Source: Leptolyngbyaceae cyanobacterium CSSed165cm_216 (GTDB lineage: Bacteria > Cyanobacteriota > Cyanobacteriia > Phormidesmidales > Phormidesmidaceae). From it: a DNA stretch of 10,335 nt. The notes under the pieces are model-generated. The model had not been told where the DNA came from and did not search any database. It worked only from the letters and a program-made list of their open reading frames with translations. Made by a program: the position numbers and the translations under genes. Shown piece after piece: positions 1 through 6,341 of the stretch (position 1 is the stretch's first letter; the number at the start of each line of letters is the position of its first letter). The DNA lies in contig SLIY01000022.1 of the NCBI GenBank assembly GCA_007135385.1, forward strand, positions 1 through 10,335, given 5' to 3'.

Positions 1-133
1 GCAAAACCCCAAAGATTTGGGAGGATTGACCAGGACAAGCGGTCTGCGGGGTAATGGTGTACCAGGTGGCCAGGTTTTCTTCCTCCGGAAGACGTTTGAT
101 GAACGACTTCGCTCAACCCTATTGATTGCAAGC
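1..133. other. Window edge, no supported gene
   Basis: Short frames are open on the plus strand, one running from base 1 to about 172, but it has no start inside the window and no family resemblance that I recognise. It could be the tail of a gene outside the window or chance. I assign no gene here. Confidence 0.4.
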
Positions 134-177
134 AAAAAAACTCCTTTACCCTGCTCAGCAACAACACGGTAAAGGAG
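134..177 (-). terminator. Intrinsic terminator of the porin gene
   Basis: Read on the minus strand, the 10-bp perfect stem CTCCTTTACC / GGTAAAGGAG (141-150 and 168-177, 17-base loop) is followed at once by seven T residues (140 to 134). It lies about 40 bases past the porin stop codon at 215 and has the classic rho-independent layout. The stem is not very GC-rich, but its perfect pairing and the T tract make this the clearest terminator in the window. Confidence 0.85.
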
Positions 178-214
178 CCTGAGGTTGGACCCACGTCCCT
201 AAGCGACAACAGAT

Positions 215-2182
215 CTAGAAGGAGAACTGAGTCTGGAGGTTAAAGATAAAGATGTCCGGATTGCTGTCGAAGTTATTGGCATTCATAATCCAATAGGCCG
301 ACGGCATCAGGGCAATATTCCGGGTCAGGGGATACCGGTAGGATAGCTCCAGCTCTTGCTGGGTACCACCATCTCCACCCCCGGAGATCAGAAACTCGCG
401 ACCACCAGTCACATCAAAGGGGATGACATAAGACAGGGTAGCCAGAGCACCTTCCTTAAACAAGTTGGGGAAGGCGAGGCCAAACTGAAACGCTTGGGCG
501 TTGACGTCTCCTACTCTTGCACCGGTTGTGGCAGACGTTAACTGAGTGGAACCGTAACTATAACGGCCAAACAACCCTAGCCAGCTGGCCGGAGTCCAGT
601 CAAAGTTGACCACAAAAGTATCTGCTGGAGCATTCGTTAAAGGACCACCAAATCCATCATCTGCAAAACCGTAAATGGGCTGGAAGCTACCGCCGATAAA
701 GCCAGTACCCGGAGCTGGCTCAATGTTGGAGCGGGTGTAAAGCAGACGAAGGTTGAGGTTGTTGAAGGGGCGCAAGCCAATTTGACCGGTTAGGGTGTTG
801 GTGCCGCCAAACAGGCCCCGGGTCGGATCTGAGGCGGTTCGAGGACCGGGTAGAAACTCGTTATTTTCCGCCAGGTAACCCACTCGCAGGTCGAGCCAGT
901 CAGCCACATCCCACACGGCGATGATGCCAGCTCCTCGGTCCAGGCTATTGACTAGGGTACTACCGCTGGAGTTAAAGCTGTTGGCCCCGGTGCCAAAGAA
1001 GGTGTAACGGTTTGGATCAAAGTAGCCGTACCAATTAATCCGAGGTCCAATATCGACCGTGAGACTATCCCCTAGGGGAAACTGGTAGCTGAGCTCCCGA
1101 ATGAACAGGCTGTAGTTACCACCGCCACCACTTTGGAAGGTGAAGGGCACCCCAAAGGTATTGAATAACCCGGCAGACCCATACAGGTTGCCGACCCCAG
1201 TCCCAGAGCCAGCAGTGAATTGGAGTTTCAACCGATCAGCTCCGGTGAAGGAGGTGTCCATGTTGATCCAGGTCAGACCACCAAACGGGGTGCCAGGATC
1301 GCGATCGATAGTGCGCACAACGGGTTGCCCAGCGCCGTCACGGGCGGCCGCAAAGACGCTGTTCCCCTCGGCCAAAATGGCCCCATAGGTAAAGCCGGTG
1401 CCGATGTTGAAGTAGGCCGAACCCCGCAGCTTGGTTTGGGTGGCAAATTGCTGCGATCGCAGTTCAGCCACCTCAGCTTCGAGCAGGTCAACCCGACCAT
1501 CGAGAGACGCCAACTCCACGGCAAACTCGTCTTGTAAGCGTCGAATTACCTCTAAATCTTCCCCAGCCACACCGCCAATCAGGGTGGCCAGCACATCTAG
1601 ACAGGCATTGAGGCCAGCGGAAAATTCAAAGCGGGTGATGCTGCGTTGCCCCCGGAAGGTGCGATCGGGATACCCTTGAATACAGCCATAGTTTTCTACT
1701 AGGCCGCTAAGGGCTTGAAATGCCCAATCGCTGGGTAGCACGTCTGAAAAGTCAGTTACCCGCGTCACCTGAGCTAGATCCGTCGCTGCTGGGAGAACCC
1801 GCTCTCCCGTGTCTAAGCTAGTCGCCAAATGGCTCACCTGGAAGAGCTGAGAAGGCTCCCCTTCCGCCAATTCCACAGCCTCATCAGCAAAGCCAAGGCG
1901 AGAGCTATCTTCCCTCAGGGTTGTTGCTGGGGCGGCGGCGGGAACCTCGGCCTCGGCCAATTCGTCTGGGGTTACAGTTGTGGCAAACACAGGGGCGATC
2001 GTCGCCACTTCTGCCCCAGAAGACACGGCTGCCCCAGAAGACACGGACTCAGCCGAGGTGGGCTCAGCGGCCACCGCAGGCAAGCTAGGCAATAACAAAA
2101 GGGCCACCGACCACAGGCTACGGCGACAATTTGCAGCCGCAAACCAGCGCAAAACTGCGCTAGGAACAACATGATTAAGCAT
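215..2182 (-). CDS. SLH-domain OprB-type outer-membrane porin (SomA/SomB, 'iron uptake porin' family)
   Basis: This is a 655-residue outer-membrane beta-barrel porin. Residues 1-39 form a Sec signal peptide with a hydrophobic core (VALLLLPSLP) and a likely cut after AVAA. A long Ala/Glu/Pro/Ser-rich linker follows. An SLH domain lies at about 142-198 (FSDVLPSDWAFQAL, then GYPDRTFRGQ and ITRFEF), which in this family anchors the barrel to peptidoglycan-linked polymer. A short coiled coil spans about 208-248 (LDGRVDLLEAEVAELRSQ). The OprB-like barrel runs from about 250 to the end, rich in alternating aromatic beta strands and ending in Phe (LQTQFSF), the usual barrel-assembly signal. Length matches cyanobacterial SomA/SomB porins, which pass inorganic ions and small solutes; the 'iron uptake' label in databases is by family. 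The ATG at 2182 is supported by AGGAG five bases upstream. The linker holds an 18-bp perfect tandem duplication. I saw no convincing Fur box upstream. Confidence 0.93.
   Translation of the reverse strand: MLNHVVPSAVLRWFAAANCRRSLWSVALLLLPSLPAVAAEPTSAESVSSGAAVSSGAEVATIAPVFATTVTPDELAEAEVPAAAPATTLREDSSRLGFADEAVELAEGEPSQLFQVSHLATSLDTGERVLPAATDLAQVTRVTDFSDVLPSDWAFQALSGLVENYGCIQGYPDRTFRGQRSITRFEFSAGLNACLDVLATLIGGVAGEDLEVIRRLQDEFAVELASLDGRVDLLEAEVAELRSQQFATQTKLRGSAYFNIGTGFTYGAILAEGNSVFAAARDGAGQPVVRTIDRDPGTPFGGLTWINMDTSFTGADRLKLQFTAGSGTGVGNLYGSAGLFNTFGVPFTFQSGGGGNYSLFIRELSYQFPLGDSLTVDIGPRINWYGYFDPNRYTFFGTGANSFNSSGSTLVNSLDRGAGIIAVWDVADWLDLRVGYLAENNEFLPGPRTASDPTRGLFGGTNTLTGQIGLRPFNNLNLRLLYTRSNIEPAPGTGFIGGSFQPIYGFADDGFGGPLTNAPADTFVVNFDWTPASWLGLFGRYSYGSTQLTSATTGARVGDVNAQAFQFGLAFPNLFKEGALATLSYVIPFDVTGGREFLISGGGDGGTQQELELSYRYPLTRNIALMPSAYWIMNANNFDSNPDIFIFNLQTQFSF
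2011..2046. repeat. 18-bp perfect tandem duplication in porin linker
   Basis: CTGCCCCAGAAGACACGG occurs twice in direct contact (2011-2028 and 2029-2046). Being 18 bases long, it keeps the frame and encodes a repeated six-residue unit (SSGAAV / SSGAEV, allowing for the junction) in the low-complexity linker before the SLH domain. It looks like a recent slippage duplication. Confidence 0.9.
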
Positions 2183-2214
2183 TCGTACTCCTCACACCAT
2201 AAATGTCTGAAATT

Positions 2215-2237
2215 AAAACCCCTTGACGGTATCAAGG
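2215..2237 (-). terminator. Possible weak terminator between permease and porin
   Basis: On the minus strand a 6-bp stem CCTTGA / TCAAGG (2237-2232 and 2226-2221) with a 5-base loop is followed by GG and then TTTTAATTT. It lies downstream of the permease stop and about 40 bases before the porin start, so it could end permease transcripts. The stem is short and the T run is offset by two G, so the call is weak. Confidence 0.4.
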
Positions 2238-2387
2238 AACTTGATGGCGATATGTAGCTGAAAGAACAGCCCAAGAAATATGCCGTCTTTCCAGATCGCC
2301 GGATTTAGCCAAGACCTTTGGATGATCAAAACCCTTGGCCAGAAACTATAAGCAGCCTGACTGGAATTACCTCCAGCCTTGGGGATA

Positions 2388-3827
2388 TCAGGCTTCGGCG
2401 GCAGCCGCTGGGTCAGGGGTGCGGCGAGGGGCGGGAGGACGCCCTGGCAGAATAATGTTGAGCAAAATAGCCGTTAAACCACCAGTCGAAATTCCTGAGG
2501 AAAACACATTTCTAATCAGCGCGGGCTTATCGGCCAAAATTTCAGGCGAATAGACGACCCCCAGCCCCAATGCTAGGGAGACAGCCACAATCACCGCTGA
2601 GCGACGATCTAACCCCGTAGACGCCACAATGTTTAAGCCAGCCACGGCGATAGAGCCAAACATAACGATGGTGGCACCTCCCAGCACAGGCTGAGGAATC
2701 GCCTGTAAAACGCCGCCCAACAGCGGGAAAAGACCCAGCAGGGCAAAGATACCGGCAACAAAGAAACCCACATAGCGACTGCCAACACCGGTCATTTGAA
2801 TGACGCCGTTGTTTTGGCTAAAGGTGGTGTTGGGAAAGGTATTGAATACGGCCGCCAGGGCGGAGTTAATCCCATCCCCTAAGACACCCCCCTTAATGCG
2901 GCGGAAGTAGATATTCCCTTTCACCGGTTCCCCAGATACCGCTGAGGTAGCCGTTAAGTCCCCAATCGTTTCAATTGCCGTAATCAGGTAAAGAATTAAG
3001 AATGGAGCCAGGGCCGCAAAGGTGACGTCAAACCCAAAGCGCATGGGAACGGGTAAACGGAACAGGGGCAACTCATTCAGGGCACCAAAATTAACAATGC
3101 CTAAAGCTAGGCCGACGAAGTAACCAATGATCAGACCAATGGCGATCGCCCCCATGCGTAGATAACGGTTAGGGGATAAGGTCAAGGCCACCACAATCGC
3201 TAACACCAACCCACCCAATAGTAGGTTTTGCACGCTGCCATAGGTGCCACCAGCCTGCGCTGCAGCCCCCCCGGCCAAGCTAATAATCCCTGTCCGAATC
3301 AGGCTGAGTCCAATGATCATCACCACAGTGCCGGAGACAACTGGAGTGATAATGCGTTGCCCCAAATGTAAAAACTGACTGAGAATAATTTCAACTGATG
3401 AGCCAAAAAAGCAACAGCCAAAAATTAAGGCCAGGGCTTGTTCAGGGGTACTCCCGGCCTCAATGGTCGCTACACCAACACCGATGATTGGCCCTAGAAA
3501 GGCAAAACTAGTTCCCTGCAAGCTCAGCAGTCCAGACCCCACAGGACCAAAGCGGCGGCACTGAATAAAGGTACAAACACCGCTCATAAACAAAGACATA
3601 CTGATAATAATGCTGGTGTTTAGCGCATCTACACCAAGCGCATTACTAATCAGCAGTGGAGGCGTAATGATACCAACAAAAGAGGCCATAACGTGCTGAA
3701 TGGCTACAATCGTTGACTCTCCAAAGGAAGGACGGTCGTGTAAACCGTAAAGTAACTCAGAATCAATTCGAACTGTTTCAGCTTCTTTAGCTTCTTCAAT
3801 TATGCTTTCATGGTCTGCCTGTGCCAT
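2388..3827 (-). CDS. NCS2 family nucleobase permease, xanthine/urate type (XanQ/PucK-like)
   Basis: This inner-membrane, roughly 14-segment proton-coupled nucleobase transporter has 479 residues, within the usual 430-500. The family motifs are all present: TM1 QH (Gln44-His45 in VAIQHVMASF), the TM3 segment LQGTSFAF (103-110), the TM8 motif ETIGD (286-290), LGDGINS with Asp318, and the TM10 signature SQNNGVIQMTG (Gln338, Asn339, Gly341). The QN-x-G form marks xanthine/uric acid carriers, whereas uracil carriers have EN-x-G. Four functional XanQ residues as I recall them (H31, E272, D304, Q324) map here with a constant offset of 14, which strongly supports the assignment. Exact substrate (xanthine, urate or both) is not decided. 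The start is the ATG at 3827, with GGAGGG just upstream at 3831-3836; a TTG at 3842 would put that Shine-Dalgarno inside the gene. The C-terminus is Pro/Ala-rich. No purine-degradation gene is adjacent. Confidence 0.92.
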   Translation of the reverse strand: MAQADHESIIEEAKEAETVRIDSELLYGLHDRPSFGESTIVAIQHVMASFVGIITPPLLISNALGVDALNTSIIISMSLFMSGVCTFIQCRRFGPVGSGLLSLQGTSFAFLGPIIGVGVATIEAGSTPEQALALIFGCCFFGSSVEIILSQFLHLGQRIITPVVSGTVVMIIGLSLIRTGIISLAGGAAAQAGGTYGSVQNLLLGGLVLAIVVALTLSPNRYLRMGAIAIGLIIGYFVGLALGIVNFGALNELPLFRLPVPMRFGFDVTFAALAPFLILYLITAIETIGDLTATSAVSGEPVKGNIYFRRIKGGVLGDGINSALAAVFNTFPNTTFSQNNGVIQMTGVGSRYVGFFVAGIFALLGLFPLLGGVLQAIPQPVLGGATIVMFGSIAVAGLNIVASTGLDRRSAVIVAVSLALGLGVVYSPEILADKPALIRNVFSSGISTGGLTAILLNIILPGRPPAPRRTPDPAAAAEA

Positions 3828-3830
3828 GTA

Positions 3831-3836
3831 CCCTCC
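3831..3836 (-). promoter_or_regulatory. Shine-Dalgarno that decides the permease start
   Basis: On the minus strand GGAGGG is followed by TAC and then ATG (3827). The site would be coding if translation began at the upstream TTG at 3842, so the ATG is the preferred start even though the spacing is short. Confidence 0.7.
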
Positions 3837-4031
3837 AAACAAGACGTGGCTAGTTAAACGAAACTTGGTGACCTATCAAAGAATTACAAGCCACCAGGAG
3901 TTTTATTGTTACCTACGCTACAGAATCCCTTGCCTTGAGCCCTAAGAATGTCGACCGGAAAGGAAAAATCCAAGTCGCCACCTCCTTCCTAAGGGAGATT
4001 TCAGCAACTTTTAACATTTTTGGCGGCATCC

Positions 4032-4052
4032 TCTGCACACTCATCTGCACAC
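4032..4052. repeat. 9-bp direct repeat, period 12
   Basis: TCTGCACAC occurs at 4032-4040 and again at 4044-4052. It ends seven bases before the CTGTATACAG palindrome. A period of 12 places the copies roughly one helical turn apart, so a pair of regulator half-sites is possible but unproven. Confidence 0.6.
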
Positions 4053-4058
4053 GGTGTA

Positions 4059-4068
4059 CTGTATACAG
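4059..4068. promoter_or_regulatory. Palindrome CTGTATACAG, possible operator
   Basis: This is a perfect 10-bp inverted repeat with the TGTATACA core typical of operators bound by FCD-type GntR regulators. It lies about 230 bases upstream of the permease start and about 350 upstream of the ABM gene. The shape is seen directly; the regulator class is inferred from the core only, and no regulator gene is in the window. Confidence 0.4.
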
Positions 4069-4190
4069 CTAAACTATTCACATTTATAGGATTAATAGCA
4101 AGTGAGTTCTGTAACTCTGAACACAAGACGGGAAGAAGCCCTATGGTGTCTAGTCTCGGGACGCTTTGCAGGTCGACAAGGCGGCTGCAA

Positions 4191-4201
4191 TAGTGTCACT
4201 A
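4191..4201. repeat. Dyad TAGTG-T-CACTA
   Basis: A perfect 5-bp inverted repeat around one central base. It could be an operator for the downstream plus-strand gene, but a dyad of this size arises by chance often enough that I treat it as structure only. Confidence 0.35.
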
Positions 4202-4419
4202 GCAGAGTCACACAGCAGCACTCACACAATACAAGCAGTGTCAGAGAATACTTGTGCTTGAGTTCACAAGCCATGATTCTGGCAGATTGTATGCTCAGCT
4301 ACATTTAGTTATTTACCTGTGGCGCTACGATTCAACCCAGTTCAGCATGGTCCACGACAGAGCACCGCAGGGTTAAGCGTTGCCGAGTTACTTTTAGGGA
4401 GATTAAGATCGGCACAGCT

Positions 4420-5310
4420 ATGATTCGATCACTGCAACGTAATTTGCTTACCATTGGATTATTCTTCAGTGTTATGGCTACGGGTTGGGGGATGTGTATA
4501 GAAGCAGCCCTAGCCAATAAAACGCCGGAGTTGCTGATGTTTGATCCAGCGAGTGGAGGGGTGAATGTGGTGTCGGTTTATGCAACCACCGCCGAAACCC
4601 AGGCGGACACCATTAAGACCTTCTTCAAGACAAGTAAGTCCTTTTACAAAAAGATCCCAGGGTTTCATAGCTTTTCGATTCTCGCCAGTCAAGATGGTGC
4701 TCGCATTATTGAGCTGACCCAGTGGCAAAACCAGGCCAGCTATGATGCCTTCAAAGCCTCCTTAACTAGTAACACCAGTCAGGCTGAGGACTATACAAAA
4801 TATTACGAAAAGTATAAGAAAGCCAAAGACAAGGGCCAAGCAGAAACCAAGGCTGCCGCAGTTGCTCCTTTTTTGACAGCTTCCTTCGTGATTGACCAGG
4901 TGGTGTCTCCACCGGGACTACTAGCCGCGATCGCAGGCGGTACATCGGTCGTACAGTTTAGTGGTTTTGCCACGGATACGGTGGAGCATCAGGCTGATTT
5001 GTTAGCCATGGCCCAAGCCTCCCTGGCCACCGTGCCAGCTATGTACCCAGCCCCTCGGACAACGGTACTTTTAAAAGGAGTCGAATCTCCCTATGTGGCG
5101 CTTTTAGCCAACTGGGGCAGCACCACAGAGTTTTCTGACCTCGACCAAATACCCAGAATCACCCTGGCGACTGAATCGGTTGAGCAGGACTCAGTTAAGC
5201 AAGAATCCACTGAGCCAGAAGAGGCACCCGTACTGGTGACGACTGATGACAACCTTTATCAAGTTGTGAAGGTGATTTCACCAAAGCTAGAAAAGTACGA
5301 TAAAGACTAA
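4420..5310 (+). CDS. Exported protein with two ABM-like (dimeric alpha-beta barrel) domains
   Basis: This is a 296-residue protein. Residues 1-32 look like a Sec signal peptide (basic MIRSLQR, hydrophobic LLTIGLFFSVMATG, cut after ALA before NK), so the product is probably periplasmic. Residues 48-115 resemble an antibiotic-biosynthesis-monooxygenase (ABM) ferredoxin fold: strand VNVVSVYATT, helix ADTIKTFFKTSKSFYKKIPG, strand FHSFSILAS, then RIIELTQWQNQASYDAFKAS, the typical '-QW.s..ayda' ending. Residues 175-240 look like a second, more diverged copy (VVQFSGFATD, HQADLLAMAQASLATVP, TVLLKG, YVALLANWGSTTEF). The C-terminal part is acidic, ending in a strand-like NLYQVVKVIS. ABM folds include heme-degrading and quinone-forming monooxygenases as well as many with no known activity; I see nothing that proves catalysis. 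There is no good Shine-Dalgarno before the ATG, as is common in cyanobacteria. The DUF1275 gene follows after 151 bases. Confidence 0.75.
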   Translation: MIRSLQRNLLTIGLFFSVMATGWGMCIEAALANKTPELLMFDPASGGVNVVSVYATTAETQADTIKTFFKTSKSFYKKIPGFHSFSILASQDGARIIELTQWQNQASYDAFKASLTSNTSQAEDYTKYYEKYKKAKDKGQAETKAAAVAPFLTASFVIDQVVSPPGLLAAIAGGTSVVQFSGFATDTVEHQADLLAMAQASLATVPAMYPAPRTTVLLKGVESPYVALLANWGSTTEFSDLDQIPRITLATESVEQDSVKQESTEPEEAPVLVTTDDNLYQVVKVISPKLEKYDKD

Positions 5311-5335
5311 ATAAGGTCAATTCTGTTACTGAACC

Positions 5336-5348
5336 GGTGATTATCACC
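5336..5348 (+). terminator. Small hairpin after the ABM gene
   Basis: GGTGA-TTA-TCACC is a 5-bp perfect stem with a 3-base loop, 26 bases past the stop codon. No T tract follows, so termination is doubtful and the ABM and DUF1275 genes may be cotranscribed. Confidence 0.2.
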
Positions 5349-5431
5349 CAGGATGATGTTTGTGCATAGGTGTTGTTTTGGCTGTGTCTTTAACTCTGTT
5401 CGTTATCCCCTGTCTGATTGCTTGCCACACC

Positions 5432-5457
5432 CCGTCTTAAATTCACCGTCTTAAATT
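5432..5457 (+). repeat. 12-bp tandem direct repeat abutting the DUF1275 start
   Basis: CCGTCTTAAATT is present at 5432-5443 and 5446-5457, period 14, and the second copy ends four bases before the ATG at 5462. It occupies the place of a ribosome binding site, which is otherwise missing. It may be a chance duplication, a paired regulator site or an AT-rich translation enhancer. Confidence 0.8.
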
Positions 5458-5461
5458 TACT

Positions 5462-6256
5462 ATGGTTGCAAGTCCATCCATTACCAAGTCAGGATTTAGC
5501 CTTGGCGGCTTTTTACTTAGCGATGGCCCGGCAGGGTTTATGCTAAGTTGGGTAGCTGGTTTTGTCGATACGTCAGCCTTCATTATTTTATTTGGCATTT
5601 TCACCGCCCATGTCACCGGTAATATTGCCTTAGCTGGCTATGAGTTTGTCAACGCAGATGAAGAGGCAACCATTACCCACCTCCTAATGTTTCCAGCGTT
5701 TATGATTACCGTAGCTGCCACCTCGTTGCTGGCTCGCTATGCCCGCAAGAAAGAGTGGCCTGTATTTGCTGTACTTTTGACCGCTGAGGCGATCGCCCTG
5801 ATCGTTTTTCTGATTATTGGGGTAACGTTATCCCCGGCTCTAATTTTCAATATTCAAGAAGAATATATTTTGCCTATTGGTATTGCTGGTGTAGTGGCGA
5901 TGGCTATTCAGAATGCATTGATGAAAGAGGCTAAAGGGGTGTTCAAGAGCTATATACCAACTACCGTTATGACGGGTAATACTACGCAACTCACCATTGA
6001 TATTGTAGAAGTTATCCTTTCCAAGTTTGCGGCCAAAGATAATATGAAGGCGGTGGCTGCCGCCGCCGAATCAATGGAGCGCATGGGACGGGTGCTATCG
6101 GTTATGTTTGGGTTTGCCCTCGGCGGTTTGGCCGCCACCTACTTTGTCCTGATTTCTGAAACTTGGTGGAGTTTAGTCTTGCCTACGATTGTGATTTCAT
6201 TTATGGCGATCGTGGCCTTTACTGAACATGCCAAAGCTGCCAAGGATGAAGGTTAG
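5462..6256 (+). CDS. YoaK family (DUF1275) integral membrane protein
   Basis: This 264-residue polytopic inner-membrane protein carries both hallmarks of DUF1275: the N-terminal GFVDTSAFIILFG with AHVTGN (residues 33-54) and the second PTTVMTGNTTQL (166-177). Hydrophobic segments fall at about 28-60, 75-92, 102-122, 136-155, 212-232 and 237-253. Length is near the family's usual 220-260, with a short polar N-terminal extension (VASPSITKSG). The family's biochemical function is not established; the two TGN motifs in membrane segments suggest a symmetric transporter-like fold. The protein lacks a cleavable signal. The ATG at 5462 has no Shine-Dalgarno but the frame and motif position support it. 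A strong hairpin follows eight bases after the stop. It lies between two genes for exported proteins on the same strand, which fits an envelope-related role only as inference. Confidence 0.9.
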   Translation: MVASPSITKSGFSLGGFLLSDGPAGFMLSWVAGFVDTSAFIILFGIFTAHVTGNIALAGYEFVNADEEATITHLLMFPAFMITVAATSLLARYARKKEWPVFAVLLTAEAIALIVFLIIGVTLSPALIFNIQEEYILPIGIAGVVAMAIQNALMKEAKGVFKSYIPTTVMTGNTTQLTIDIVEVILSKFAAKDNMKAVAAAAESMERMGRVLSVMFGFALGGLAATYFVLISETWWSLVLPTIVISFMAIVAFTEHAKAAKDEG

Positions 6257-6264
6257 GGCCTGAT

Positions 6265-6287
6265 GGGTTAGACTCCTAGTCTGGCCC
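6265..6287 (+). terminator. Hairpin terminator-like element after DUF1275
   Basis: GGGTTAGACT-CCT-AGTCTGGCCC forms a 10-bp stem (eight Watson-Crick and two G-U pairs in RNA) with a 3-base loop, beginning eight bases after the stop codon. An alternative outer pairing GGGCC (6256-6260) / GGCCC (6283-6287) competes with it. There is no T tract, so it may instead stabilise the message end or attenuate readthrough into the next gene. Confidence 0.5.
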
Positions 6288-6293
6288 GTTGGC

Positions 6294-6320
6294 TCGATAT
6301 AGATTTGTTCGATATAGATT
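6294..6320 (+). repeat. 12-bp tandem direct repeat upstream of the LTxxQ gene
   Basis: TCGATATAGATT occurs at 6294-6305 and 6309-6320, period 15, ending four bases before the AAGGAG ribosome binding site. Each copy holds a TATAGAT that could serve as a -10 element, so this may be a duplicated promoter or a pair of regulator sites. The motif differs from the repeat in front of DUF1275. Confidence 0.85.
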
Positions 6321-6341
6321 AGACAAGGAGATTACGTCAGC

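Larger units (their letters stand above)
3828..4419. other. 592-base divergent intergenic region
   Basis: This region separates the minus-strand permease from the plus-strand ABM-domain gene and should hold both promoters. I see a tandem repeat at 4032-4052, a palindrome at 4059-4068 and a dyad at 4191-4201, given as separate entries. Frames of 60-68 codons are open on both strands at about 4092-4308, but they start at weak codons, overlap each other and resemble no family, so I do not call them. I did not recognise a purine riboswitch or an NtcA site (GTA-N8-TAC). Confidence 0.6.

Noticed and set aside
1220..1537. 105-codon plus-strand frame opposite the porin
   Set aside because: It lies wholly antisense to a well-supported barrel-coding region and shows no domain or start signal.
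2183..2387. Fur box expected for an 'iron uptake' porin
   Set aside because: No GATAATGATAATCATTATC-like inverted repeat was visible; iron control remains unsupported.
2335..2553. 72-codon plus-strand frame over the permease 3' end
   Set aside because: Most of it is antisense to the conserved permease C-terminus and it has no recognisable domain.
3843..4080. Purine riboswitch upstream of the permease
   Set aside because: I could not find the three-way junction with its conserved loop sequences on the minus strand.
4092..4308. Overlapping 60- and 68-codon frames on both strands in the permease/ABM gap
   Set aside because: They are antisense to each other, the plus frame starts at GTG without a ribosome binding site, and neither protein resembles a family or has normal composition.
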